Assembly (NCBI GenBank): GCA_020091685.1 | Contig: CM034601.1 | Span: 8,310,419-8,374,418 of the forward strand | Source: Lutjanus erythropterus | Lineage: Eukaryota > Chordata > Actinopteri > Lutjaniformes > Lutjanidae | Direction: 5' to 3' | DNA: 64,000 nt | In this document: positions 35,058 to 46,418 of the stretch, piece after piece | Layout: every line of letters starts with the position of its first letter | Position numbering within the stretch: the first letter of the stretch is position 1 | Position numbers and translations under genes: made by a program | The notes under the pieces: generated by a model | The model's database searches: none | What the model saw: the letters and a program-made list of their open reading frames with translations, nothing else | What the model was told of the DNA's origin: nothing

Positions 35058-36640
35058 GTAGACTGTGACTATGGGTCCGGCGGCACTGCAAAATTTTCAA
35101 GATCTGATCTCCGTCTGTCCACCGTAATACGGCGCTGAATGCTTTGCATTTCATGTAGGACTCTAACATATTGCCCATTAATCATATAGGGTCACATTAA
35201 TGATTTAAAACTGCGAGCTCTCCTCTTAAGTCCGAAAATACCAGATACCATCTGGGCATTCATGCAACATAGAACGGCTGAAAATCTGAAATATAAAAGT
35301 GACATATATTGAAAATTTGAGTCTTCTGGTAAACTGAGTTGTACTTGGGCTAAGAAGTCATAAGACAACATCGGGTACAAGTTTGTTAGTTTCATGCTAT
35401 AAGCTCACATGAAATTGTTACATATCAATGTAAGTGTAAGGATATAATACAGGATACACTCTAAAATTAAACTATTTGTTTTAACTTAAAAAAAAATAGG
35501 TGTCCAGGCTTTAACTTCACTGAATTTTGAGAAGGCATGTTCAGGTAATTTTGTATTGTTTTAAATTTAATAAACTTTTTTCTAGTAAAGTACATTTCAT
35601 ACTAATTCAAGTGTAGATGAGAAAATGTTTAATAAGCTTAAGAAACAAAGTTAAACCTACAACTCTCAGTCACGCTGAAGAACATTACAAACAAATTTGA
35701 CTTGTTTTCTTAGTTTGAAGTCGGTCATATATGTTTTCTTCAGGCTGTGGTCTCAGTAGAGTTTTAACTCTCAAGCAGTGAATGCTGGGAAATGCGCTAA
35801 TATGCCAATCCTGCATCTTTAGAAAGTTAATTTAATGAGTTCATCGAACTCTACACAGTACATTTGTTCATCTAATCAGACTTGAAGTTATAAGATCTTG
35901 TTCTGAAGTGTTTCTAAAGTAAATGTCAGAAATTTAAAGTTTAATTATGTAAATAAAATGCATATATTTACGTAAAAGCTATGACAAGCATCCTGTGTTG
36001 ATTTTGTAGGCCCCTGTGTACAAAAGCGTTACTGTTTTCACTATAATAACCACAAAATATGATCTTACAGAAGTAAAATCACCTAAATAAAAATCTTCTC
36101 ACACTACTTTTTAACTGGCTAATGTACCGTTCACTAACTTTGCCTGGGAAAATGCCCAAAGCCCAAACCAGTGGCACTTAGATCAAGTATAGCCCATCCT
36201 CTCGCTGATGGTCCTGTTTGCTCATGTTAGATGGTTTAAAGGGATCAGTAATGGATTGAGGTTGTTTCAAAACCAGTGAAAAACTCCTTGTGGTAGGTTA
36301 AAGGTAATGAGAAACAATTAGTTGATTCAATTTAATTCCTGTGGTGTTTTACAGTGTAGGGTGTAGAGGTCTGCAAAAAAAGTTACTAAGTTCTATTGAA
36401 ATTTTATATTTAAAAGGTTTTTTTTAATGACATTGAATCTAAGGACAGTGATTCATTAGTAAGCATAACTGAAACAGGCTGTGAAGTTTTGCCTTTGAGT
36501 GCATGGTTGTTTTAATTAAATAACAAAATGACCACAATTAATCAGCAGACAACGGGCTTATTGAGTTCCTGATTTAAAGCTGTCACCTTCTTTACCCCTC
36601 ACTTATTAAAGATGGCTGCAACGGAGCATTAATTGAAATG
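35058..36640. other. Intron DNA, AT-rich, nothing recognised
   Basis: No repeats or exons that I can support. Confidence 0.4.
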
Positions 36641-36654
36641 GAGATTGAAGAACA

Positions 36655-36745
36655 GGGGCTGTGATAGACTCGCGACTCGTCCAGGATGTTTCTCTGCCTT
36701 TTGCCCAGTGCATGCTGGGATAGGCTGTAACCAACACTCACCTCA
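36655..36745 (+). repeat. Fragment of a common fish repeat (GCTGGGATAGGCT motif)
   Basis: Reads ACTCGCGACTCGTCCAGGAT, then CTCTGCCTTTTGCCCAGTGC and ATGCTGGGATAGGCTGTAAC. This matches the widely dispersed GACCTGTCCAGGGTG...GCTGGGATAGGCTCCAG block of fish genomes. I cannot say which element it belongs to. Confidence 0.55.
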
Positions 36746-36754
36746 TACCTCAGA

Positions 36755-36950
36755 AAACTGTGTTTTGTAGAAATCACAACATGGCCTCGTGCAAAATCCA
36801 AATCATAAAAATGCAATATTATGGTAAAGAAAACATGTTTCTTTGGTACAAATCCCGACAAATCATCATGATTTTAGCGATTGTTTTCATTGTCGATTAA
36901 TTGATTAATCAATTAATTGTTTGATTTTTTTCTTAACCATATCATCCATA
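36755..36950 (-). mobile_element. Family B fragment fused to a family A end
   Basis: The B part has GAAATCACAACATGGCCTCG and ATGCAATATTATGGTAAAGA. From about 36880 it continues as ATTGTTTTCATTGTCGATTA with further ATTAATCAATTAATTG, which is the start of family A. Confidence 0.55.
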
Positions 36951-37180
36951 GGGGTGCACGAAAATACTGATACACTATCCTACCGTGACTCATGAAAAGA
37001 TTTGTGGTAGTATTAAATCTTGTGTAAACCCAGACCACTAGATGGAAGTGTTCGCATCTATCTTCACTGTTCTAATTGCCTAAAAAAGATAAGATTTAAA
37101 AAATAGAAATATTTCACTTTGTTTACAGTATTGCAATGTATTGAACTGTAGCCCCTGTATCGTGATATGTGTCATATACT
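36950..37180 (+). mobile_element. Element remnant starting AGGGGTGCACGAAAATACTG
   Basis: Starts TAGGGGTGCACGAAAATACT and ends near AGCCCCTGTATCGTGATATG, whose reverse complement has a related start. This looks like a short TIR element of hAT type, with no protein. Confidence 0.45.
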
Positions 37181-37199
37181 AACTACTAATACTAACTCT

Positions 37200-39390
37200 G
37201 CAGCCTGAGTTCAGATCTGTTATATATTTCCACTCTAAATTGTTGGACCTTCCTCCTGCCTTTCAGATATTATCTGAGGCTGGGTATCAAACCAGCATTT
37301 ATTCAGTACGAATGAAAATTGTTACTGAAACTGATTTGCCCATAGAACGAAAATTGGAAACGTCAAGTAATAAAACACAGCATCCAAGGTCTAGTAAAAT
37401 TGATCCTCTGGTTTTAGTATTCTTGATAGGCTCTCATTTAAATCAGCATTTTGCCAGTTTTCTCTCTTCCTTCTCGTGTTGATACACTAACCAGCATCTG
37501 CTCCTTTTCTTAACTTAATTTAAAAAAAGTTTTCAAGAAAAGCTCTCTTCCTCTAAGGTATAGAGTATTGACTGAAGCGCTGGTATCTAAAGTTTTCAAA
37601 GGACGCCCAGCCCTTGACTGAATATTATTATAGCATGTATCTGTCAGAAAGACTGAGTGTTGCCATTCTTAGCTGAATAGTTGCTTTTTTTGGTTTCCAC
37701 GTCCTGCTTGATTCTACATATAGCTCTTTCCTAAAGCGACTGATCCAATCAAATTCTCCCCTGGGCCCCAAAAAAAACCTTCTTTCGGCCGACTTCCGTA
37801 TGTGCAGCTGTCCCACGTTTCTGCTAGAAATATGAGCAGCATAACACATTGATGGAGGGCGTTTTTAATTTATTTTATGAACTCACAGAACTATCATGGG
37901 TAGGTATCAGACACATGGTAGTTTTATCCAATCAAAATGCACAACAGTTCATTGTATCACTGGGAGTTATGTCTGTCATTAAGGCCTGTTATCCTGCAAA
38001 GGCTTTATGAATCTATAAAGAAACAGATTTTGTTGGTCAACCACAGAGTGAAACACTTGGCTGCATTGTTTTTCATTAGTTTATAAAGCTCCCCGTTCAC
38101 ATTAGTCAAATGGAGACTCCTGTTGTGCCACACAGATTGAAGCTGCTGGGGTAAGAACCAGTGTTTTGCAAAAGCTGACACAGCCACTTCCTATATGAGT
38201 TTGAGTTGGTGCCAGCGAGTAATTTACCATGGCTTAGAGACTGACAATGTGTTTCCCACTGAAATTAATGAGCAGTTGGAACAATTGGACTTTGTTTAAT
38301 GGAAGTTTAGCTTGAACAGAAAACTTGGAGAATTTATGAGGGAAGTTTTGTCGCCGCTATTTGCAGACGCAGTGAACACTGACCTTCGGGGCAGGGGTTG
38401 AACTTTTCAAGGCATTCATTTATGAAGATGGGCAGGTTCCCACCAGCTGCTTACTTTAAAAGTTGTGGTATCACAAGCCATCCTTTTTGTGAGAGTATGT
38501 GGGTGTGCTGTTTGGCTTTGCTGTTGTTTAGAACATATTAGAAGTCGTGTATGTTGGTTTTAAAAGACTTTGTTTGTTTTACTCTGCTGTATACTGTCAG
38601 TAACAGGCTTTATAGATATTTATATTTTAAGTAAAATACTTCCAAACCTCTCTGAGTTATAAATGGTAGACCAATGACCTTCCCCTATTTCTAAAATGAC
38701 CATGGACTTTGTTTTACCAACTTGCAAAGAGTTTATATTCCACAGTTACGCTTGGTGAGTACTGTAGAAGCTGATTCGAGTGTTATTGATCGTGGACCAA
38801 TTTAAGGTCAATCAAATAATGAATAAATGTTGGATTTAGCATTTTTCTCAAGACTTTTATTCCTAATAATATGGAAAAAGCTTTGAAATAGAACTTTGAT
38901 CCTCGTTGACACGTGCATACAACGTAAAAATTAAACGATGTGTCACTGAACGAGTAAATAAATAAATAAAAAACAAGAAATTTGAAATCATTTTCTGAGG
39001 GTGGTGAAGTTGTGCTGAGGGGAAAATCCTGGCTACGGCCATGGTTCCGAAAATTGGTGTGATATGATGCTGTAACACATTTTACTGCAGATCAGGTGTG
39101 GAAGTTCATGTCTCCTGTTGTCAGCGGCAGGATTTCCTATGAGGCGAGTTAAATGTGAGGAAAACTGGTGAGAAAGTCTGATTGTTTTCACAGCAGTCAA
39201 ATCTGGTTCAGAGTTTAACATTAGCAGCTTTGGCACACCTGTGTGGTCAGTGTGTTCTCAGGATCATACCAGTCAGTACTTTAAATAAAAAATGCAATCA
39301 TTAATTTAAAATGCTAAAATAAAAGGAAAGCAATTATTATAACCTGCAAGTTGTTTCAGAACAATCTTGCTCCATCTGCTTCGATAGAAA
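37200..39390. other. Intron DNA, nothing recognised
   Basis: Short frames only. An (AATA)n-like tract lies at about 38956-38970. Confidence 0.4.
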
Positions 39391-39394
39391 ATGA

Positions 39395-39640
39395 ATTATT
39401 GAGGAAATTACAGCTTCTTAAATGTGAACATTTTGTGGTTTCTGTGCTCCTCTAGGACAGTAAACTGAATATCTTTGATTTGTGGGCAAAACAAGACATT
39501 TGAGGAGTCACTTTGGGCATTGATCAACATTGATCAACATTTTCTGACACGTTATAGACCAAACAGCTACTTGATTGATCAAGAAAATAATTGACATATT
39601 ATGTGACAATGAGAATAATTCTTAGTTGCAACAACAATCA
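39395..39640 (-). mobile_element. hAT-like non-autonomous family A, copy 5
   Basis: Contains TTACAGCTTCTTAAATGTGA, GACAGTAAACTGAATATCTT, GGGCAAAACAAGACATTTGA and ATAGACCAAACAGCTACTTG, ending TTCTTAGTTGCAACAA. A 12-bp tandem (ATTGATCAACAT twice) lies inside at about 39517-39540. Confidence 0.75.
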
Positions 39641-39999
39641 ATTAATAATTTTTGATTTTTTGATTTAACTGGCAATTGTAATTTTTTAACACAATAAATA
39701 GACATATTATTACTGCAATAATCTTGAATAACACTTTGCAGCTCCTCACCAGTGTAAATGAAAAATATAGCATGTATTTAAACCTGTAAAATACATGTTT
39801 TTGTAGATTTAACTTTATTATTATGTATTTAAACATGTAAAATACACATACCGTTTTCATGACAAGAAGAATTTAACACTTTTGAGAAGTTTTTCAGAAC
39901 ATTATTGAACATTTTATCATTCCATGGCAATACTACACATATTATGTTTGATCTTAAAAACTGCTGGCTTTACTTGGCTGTAGTTAATCTATCTTGATT

Positions 40000-42260
40000 T
40001 ATTTATGTGGGTTCTTGTCATCTGATATATTTCAATGATGGCCATATGTATTATAACATAAAAAAGGACAGAGTCCTGGTAAGTTATTCATATCTTTTAT
40101 CCCCCAACCCAGCACATCCCCACGTTGCGGGCTTCCACTGAAGTTTTGTTTTATCAGGGTACCTGCATGTACGGCAGCACAATCAGGCCCCCCTCAGAAA
40201 CAAGGGGATTATGGTGCACCCAGGCTAGTCTTTGAGAATAATCAGTCAGGCCTGTGGAGAGGCAGCCTGGTAATTTTCCCTACTCGCACTGCCATCAGTG
40301 TAGCATCACCATGTTCCTGCATGGAATAAATAGTGCATCAGTCAGCCTCAGCTCCTCATGCTGTTTTCACTACCTGCCTGAGTGTGCATGCGTATGCATA
40401 ACCTACAGCCATCAGCGACAGCAAGGTAGTCATAATGACTAAAAAACTTTGCAGCACTGTATATCAAACATGGATCAAATTCACATCCCACCATCGCCTT
40501 TTTGGAGCCGGCATATTAAAGAACTGTAAAACCCTGACTTTGGGACTTAAACTTTTGATATTAAAGCTACTACAAGGAGTTTTTAACTGGTTTTAAAACA
40601 GTATCAGTTTAATACTGGTTACAGGATAATTATTCTTCTTTAAATATATAAATATATATTCATTTTTGCTTGGAAAAGCTCCCATATGAAGACACTTTAA
40701 CTCAGAAACATTGTGTTTCTGAGGCATGAGTGAAACATTGAATAGAAATATCTAATAGTGGCAATAGAAATAAACTGTTTTGTTTCCAGATATTCATACA
40801 TATTTCCAATTATACACATCTTCTTTCATTAAACATTGAACCACCCATCATTTAGCCTAGCCTGTGGCAAGAACATATCAATGGATTATATGCATTATTT
40901 TATGTTTTTAATGCACTATTTTTGAAATGAATCTAAATTAGTGCTGGAAATTTGACAGCCTGGTAGATAAAATGTTGCCTTACTCTTGCTGCATTCACTT
41001 TTTTTTTTTTTTTTTTTAGAGTAGATTGTCCAAAACTGCAATGGTGGTAATGGTGGCAAGGAATCTGTTATGCATCTGCCGCTTTATACCATCCCTCTAG
41101 ATCCGCCCCTGGTTGTACGTAAACCAGTTAGAAAGAAGCAGGAGGAGGTATTTATTTAGATAATTTTCTTTTTGATGTCACATGATTATTACTGTGGAAA
41201 CACAAACACTTTTGTCCGCAGGAGTCTCCAAAATCAAGACAATATGAAAATTCCTTGTAGTAGCTTTAACATTCAGTCAGTTGATGCAAGATGGTCAGAT
41301 GGTTGGTCTAATCTACAGCATGTTGCAGATTTTTATCAGGTTTCAGCTTATTGTCTTTGTTAACCAGTCCATATGCTTGAGTTCCACTGGCTGTCTCAGA
41401 TAAATTAAGAGCGAATTTAATTAAATAAATGCAAAGTAACTGAAAAGTGGAGAACCAAGCATGTACATTTAGGGTAAGGGTGCTTAAGAAATGGTATTAA
41501 CCTTTTCAGTATTCATAGTTATATAAGACTGCTCATGCAGTTCGTTATGTAAAAATTAGTTCTTGCTTGAAGCTAAAGCTCATGCTTTAGCCAGCCTTAG
41601 AGACTTCTTGTGCCTTTTAAGTTGCTTTTTTTTTTTTTTTTCGAATGCGAGATGCCCTGCAGTCAGCGCATTTAACGAAAGAACAGACATGACTTGGTGC
41701 GATTTGACCTCTTTGAATCTCCACAAAGGACCAGAAGAACTCCTGACCTCATCTGAACTGCTTGTATTAATGCATTGCATCAGTGCATTCAGGTCTTTAA
41801 GGAAATTTATCACAGAGCTATAGCCAAATATTCCATATTTAGATGCTTTGAACAGCTTTAGATAACCTAACCCGGCTTGTGCGTAACAAGGATTAGGCTG
41901 GCTTCTCTACACTTCAGGTTGAAATTAATCTATTAGTAATAGGCTCCATACTGTTGCCAACTGATGAACTATTTTAAGGTCTGTTGGATTGTGCAGTGTG
42001 TCATTGCATTAATACACACTACATCAGTTAAAATGGAAAAAAAATGTTCATTAAATATGCATTCATGTCTTATTGGTTAATATTTCACAACCACAAGCCA
42101 AATACTGGGTGGCTTGAAATTTGGGTTGGCTCATGAAGTCAAAAGCTTCTCCACACTATACTACACTTAACACATACTACGAACACGTGGACATTATATT
42201 TATTTATTTACTTTGACTTTAAACCTATAATATACATTTACTTTTTTAATATTTATCTTT
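40000..42260. other. Intron DNA; one hAT-like end near 41112
   Basis: The string CCTCTAGATCCGCCCCTG at 41095-41112 is the reverse complement of the hAT-like terminus CAGGGGCGGATCTAGAGG, so a small element probably ends here; its other end was not found. Poly-T runs lie at about 41000-41018 and 41627-41641. No exon is supported. Confidence 0.4.
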
Positions 42261-42284
42261 TATTTTATTCAGTAATCTTGTGTC

Positions 42285-42500
42285 TTACATCCAAATGCGA
42301 TTGTGGATCTTGGCATTGCAGCACTGTGGTCAGTAATGCTGCTGTAACAGCCTCCACTCTTCTGGGAGGGCTTTCCACAGTATTTTGAACCCGGCTGCAT
42401 GTTTGCTCCCATTCAGCCAAGATCATTAGAGAGCTCAGCCACTGATGTTGGCCGATAAGGCCCAGCCTGCAGTCAGTGTTCCAGTTCCTTCCCACAGGTG
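42285..42500 (-). pseudogene. Tc1-like transposase relic 1 (C-terminal part)
   Basis: Minus-strand frame 42495-42265 matches the end of fish Tc1 transposases: an EW segment (AEWEQTCSRVQNTVESPPRR), then VEAVTAALLTTV. This corresponds to the familiar LAEWxQIPTETLQNLVESLPRRVEAVIAA ending of the family. The upstream catalytic DDE part and the PNPIEHLWDELER segment are missing or scrambled, so it is a dead fragment. A related relic is at 50640-50945. Confidence 0.8.
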
Positions 42501-42762
42501 TTGGTTAGGGCTGAAGCACACTATTGTCTAAATTATCATTGTATGCTGCAGCATTAAGATTTCCCCTCATTGAAACTAAGGGGCCCTGCCACAAACCGTC
42601 ATACACAGCCTCACAAAAACACAAAACCATGTGGACAGTTGTGTTCACATTCTCTTGGCCATTTAGAGCAGAAGACATCCGACAAAATTGGGCAAATTTT
42701 ACTCTCCATGATCCAACCTGTTTAAAAAATGTATTTTTTTGTTTTAGGTTTTGGTTTGTTGA

Positions 42763-43055
42763 GGGCTGCAGCTAACAATTATTTTCATTACTGATACATT
42801 TTTTGATAAAGGAAAAATGTGTCAGAGATGCACTAGTGAACAAATCTCCAGATGTAAAAACAAAAAAAAACAAACATGTTTACTTGGTCCAGAGCCTAAC
42901 AAGTGTCACATCATCATGATTTTATTTTTTTCAGTTAAATTGAAAATCATAATACAAAAATGATCCTTCCCTCTGATCGTGAATCGTGACAATTGCAATA
43001 TCTGTCAAAACGAGTGAAAAATTGTTTTCAATCATGTGCAGCCATGTCTCCTTAT
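42763..43055 (+). mobile_element. Chimera: family A start joined to family B interior
   Basis: Begins AGGGCTGCAGCTAACAATTA with TTTTCATTACTGATAC (family A). It then changes at about 42800 to TTTTTTGATAAAGGAAAAAT, TGTTTACTTGGTCCAGAG, ATCGTGAATCGTGACAATTG and AATCATGTGCAGCCATG (family B). The switch occurs in a TTTTTTGA stretch. Confidence 0.6.
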
Positions 43056-43249
43056 AAAATCTTGCTTGAGACTCGAGACCAAAATAACCAAAGAAAAACT
43101 CTGCAGTCTAAATAAACCATTTCATAGATACTTGTTATGAATGCACCCATAAATGAAAGATGGAAAATACTCTGTGGTGACCTACACTGATGCCAAACAA
43201 AGCTGACCTTTTCTCCAAGTCACATACAATTGCTCACACTTCCCCAAGC

Positions 43250-43570
43250 AGCAAACTAAACCTTATGGTTCCCTCCCTGCACTTAGCCTTCATCAAATAT
43301 TAATCATCTCCAGGCCATTGTGGCTCTTCGTTCACACCGTGGTAAACTTATCCCAGCTGACAGAAATACGGCCCGAGCTGTGATGCTTAGCACTTGCTAA
43401 TTTATTTTTTTTCCACTCGACCCAAATGGAGCACTATGTACACATTCATTAGCATGATGCTGCTTGCTCTCTCTCATCGAGTATCTGCTTTCAGAATGCT
43501 ACTTATGAGCCTATTAGAAGACATTAACTCAGTCTTGTCATTTAATGGAATTGAGGTCTTCATGAGATCC
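43250..43570. other. Unique stretch, candidate conserved noncoding element
   Basis: A repeat-free island between a transposon chimera and a hAT element, with homeodomain-type strings (ATTAATCATC, GCTAATTTATT, CATTAGCATGATG). Whether it is conserved cannot be seen from one sequence. Confidence 0.3.
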
Positions 43571-43700
43571 GAGAACAGGTGAAGATGTGTCACCCAGATG
43601 TCTGAGAAGGTGGCAAAATCGGAGAAATGCTTGTGATAATCCTAATTTACATAAAAATGTACCACATGTAGCATAGTGGCTTCAGGGCATTCAAGCAGTG

Positions 43701-44213
43701 CAGAGGTGACAAAAGTGCACACATTCGTTAAAAGACTGGTAATAAAGGAAGAACTGATTCAACTTGTTTGCTCAAGTAAAAGTGAAAAAGTAGAGGCTCT
43801 GAAATGTACTCAAAGTATAAAGTGTTGTTGCCCTCTGAAGGATGTTTCTGCTGGCTATTTCCATGCAAAGCTAACTGAACATCACCTTTTCTCCCAAGTA
43901 GTCTCACTTGTTACATCCGTTATGCCTTTTTTGTCGTTATGTCTTGTTTTGTCAGTTTCATCTTGTTACATCTTTTACGTTGCTTTTTGTCTTGTTGCGT
44001 CATTTTTGTCTTGTTACGTCTCTTGTGAGCGATATGTGCTGACGCATACACCAAGGAATCGTCTTTTCTGTGTTATTGTCTCATCTATTTAGGTTGAAAT
44101 CGGTCTTGATGCTGGGAAAGCAGCGTGCAGTGATGCAAAATAAAAATAAATCAATAATTCCACTCAAATGCACTAAAACTAAAGTATTTGTACTTAGTTA
44201 CTTGCCACCTCTG
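43701..44213. mobile_element. hAT non-autonomous element with perfect 8-bp target duplication
   Basis: The left end is CAGAGGTGACAAAAGTGCAC. The right end, read in reverse complement, is CAGAGGTGGCAAGTAACTAA. The flanking bases are AAGCAGTG at both 43693-43700 and 44214-44221, a perfect 8-bp duplication. The interior has CTCAAGTAAAAGTGAAAAAG, TGTACTCAAAGTATAAAGTG and GTATTTGTACTTAGTTAC, a familiar fish repeat. Length is 513 bp with no transposase; the frame covering much of it is not a gene. Confidence 0.92.
43895..44030. repeat. Degenerate CTTGTTACGTC-type tandem repeat inside the hAT element
   Basis: Phrases such as CACTTGTTACATCC, TGTCGTTATGTCTTGTTTTG, CATCTTGTTACATC, TGTCTTGTTGCGTC and TGTCTTGTTACGTC recur at spacings of about 20-30 bases. 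Confidence 0.6.
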
Positions 44214-45036
44214 AAGCAGTGTTATCACAGAACACGGCATTACCTCTCTAGCAAAACACAACGATTTGGAAAGAATTATTCTTTGTAAAAGAAAAGAACT
44301 TTTTATCGTTTGGCCTCAGTTTGTAGTGAAACAACCTCTAAATCCCTCCAATGAAATCTGCATGATACTGGATGAAGATGGACCATTCTCTGGGTGTACA
44401 AAACTATTTGATGGGAACTCAGAGCAGCCTCCTAAACCCCTACCGCGGCAGGCCTTGTATTTGATATCGAACACGTTTCACATTACAGACTATCAAAGCA
44501 GCAGTTAATAGATTTCTCTGACATAGTTGTATTTCTGTGCTCGGCGCTGGGCCTCGGCTCAGGCAGGATACAGTGTCTCCAAAGAGCAGGCGGAGCACCA
44601 CACCGTTTCAAGAGATTAGAGGTTGGTCAGCTAGAGGAACCAAATCGATACATCCTCTCAGGGAAAGGATTGACCACGCATTGATCCAGACCTAACAGGA
44701 GCTGGAGATGCACCAGACCACTAGAAGTAGAGGTCTGATGATAACAGTATACCCACCTCACAGCTTGATTTCTGAATCACAGACACCAAGGTGGCATTTA
44801 TGTGCTCATCAAAACAGTCATTAGGTGAGGTGTTGAGCAAAATTACAGCCTTGGAAAAGCAGAACAAAGCGCAGCGATGTCCAGAGAGTTTTTACCTCCT
44901 ACTGGCGTTAGTTAATGTGGAAAATCAATGGCCATGAATGTCCAGATCCTTGTTAATATTACACAAATTATCACAGCAGCATGTCAGTTTTATAATCATC
45001 AATAACGACTATGTGGGTACATTAGGAAAACTAAAT

Positions 45037-45135
45037 GCAGGGTTCCTACAAATTTTCAAAAGTCAAATTCAGCCCCTTTTCAAGAATTTTTAAGGTGCAT
45101 TTTCAAGTTTTTCCAGCACCTTACAGCTTATATAT
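45037..45135 (+). mobile_element. Fragment of CAGGGTTCCTACAAATTTTC element
   Basis: Reads GCAGGGTTCCTACAAATTTT, then TTCAAGAATTTTTAAGGTGC and TTTTTCCAGCACCTTACAGC, a known fish DNA-element end. The partner end was not found. Confidence 0.5.
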
Positions 45136-45708
45136 TTATATACATCTGCTCAAGGTAATTATTTCACTTCTTGACCACATTAAATCAGATGTTATTGTAC
45201 TAAAAACAACCAAAACTGTGTTTTCTGCTGATGGAATTCTAATGAGGGGTGACAAATTAAAGGAAAACGTAATGAAGTTTGTTTTTTCAAAATTCAAAAT
45301 GTCAAAATGTCTGTAGTTAGACTTGGCATCCTTTATAACCCGCCTGAGCTAATTTCTTTATCTAAAAAGTGAATTATATATATGTTCAGGTAACCATCTC
45401 TTATGAAATTAATGCAATTACAATTTCACACAGTTTCAAGCATTTTATCCAAAAGATACCGATATGAACATTTGCACATTTTAGTTTGATTAGAGTTTAG
45501 TTTAGTTTTCCTTCTGAAAATCAGACCACTGATGTTTTTGCTCAGTTGTAGATTGTGAAGCTTCTGGGCTGTTACACTGATACAGATATAGTACAATAGA
45601 GTGAATAGGGATTTCAAATTCATGGAAATAATGAATGAATAATGATTTTTTTCATAAGTGATTAGATTCACATTGGCTTGTGGCGGTCAGAGCTGATATT
45701 CAAACAGG

Positions 45709-45830
45709 CCTTGTCCAAGGACCAACACGTCCTGTTGATGTTTCACATTAAAAGTCTGCCGGTACAGTGCTGACAGATTGTGCCCTTTGAAGGTTTTCAT
45801 TTTGAAACACACTTGAAGGAAGACAAATAA
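45709..45830 (+). repeat. Dispersed repeat H, copy 1
   Basis: Shares CCAAGGAC, GATGTTTCACATTAAAAG, ACAGTG, ATTGTGCCCTTTGA and TTTGAARCACA with a second copy 590 bp downstream in the same orientation. Confidence 0.7.
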
Positions 45831-46298
45831 TTTTTTGATCTTGTTTGAATTGTGCCTTTGGTTGTGAATTTCAAAGATACTTTTCCAAGTTAAGAAAATC
45901 GCCGTTTGTCATAAAACTGTTGAAGTATCAGACTGTGAAGATACTTAATAAGACAGACTGCACACCTAGTCGCAGAAGTGACATCATGACTCGCTCCCTC
46001 AAAAGCTAACATTAGCCTGTAAAGCTTCGACGCCCGAGTGTTTTTGTACTGGGTTGTTTGTTTTTCGTATCCCGGCTGACAAAAGAGCCAGGAGTTGCTG
46101 GATAAAACAGAGACGTAGTTTACTGAGCAGTTTCACATAAAACTAAACAACACAAATTTCAGTGTTCTTGTCTTGTATAAAGATCTTTTGACAAATATCA
46201 GAAATGGGACCAAAAAATTGTTTGTGTCTTGCTGTTGACTACATATTTTTTACCAAAATAAGGTCCTATGTGGGACATTGGAAAGGGAGGGACCTCTA

Positions 46299-46418
46299 CT
46301 GGCCAAGGACTCCCAATGCTGCAGATGTTTCACATTAAAAGCCTGCTCAAACAGTGGCAACTATTGTGCCCTTTGAGCCACTTGAAATCTTTTGCTTTGA
46401 AGCACATACAGGAAGTGT
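46299..46418 (+). repeat. Dispersed repeat H, copy 2
   Basis: Matches copy 1 at the landmarks listed there, roughly 70-75 percent by eye. The pair could be two insertions or one local duplication; the DNA between them is not itself repeated. Confidence 0.7.
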
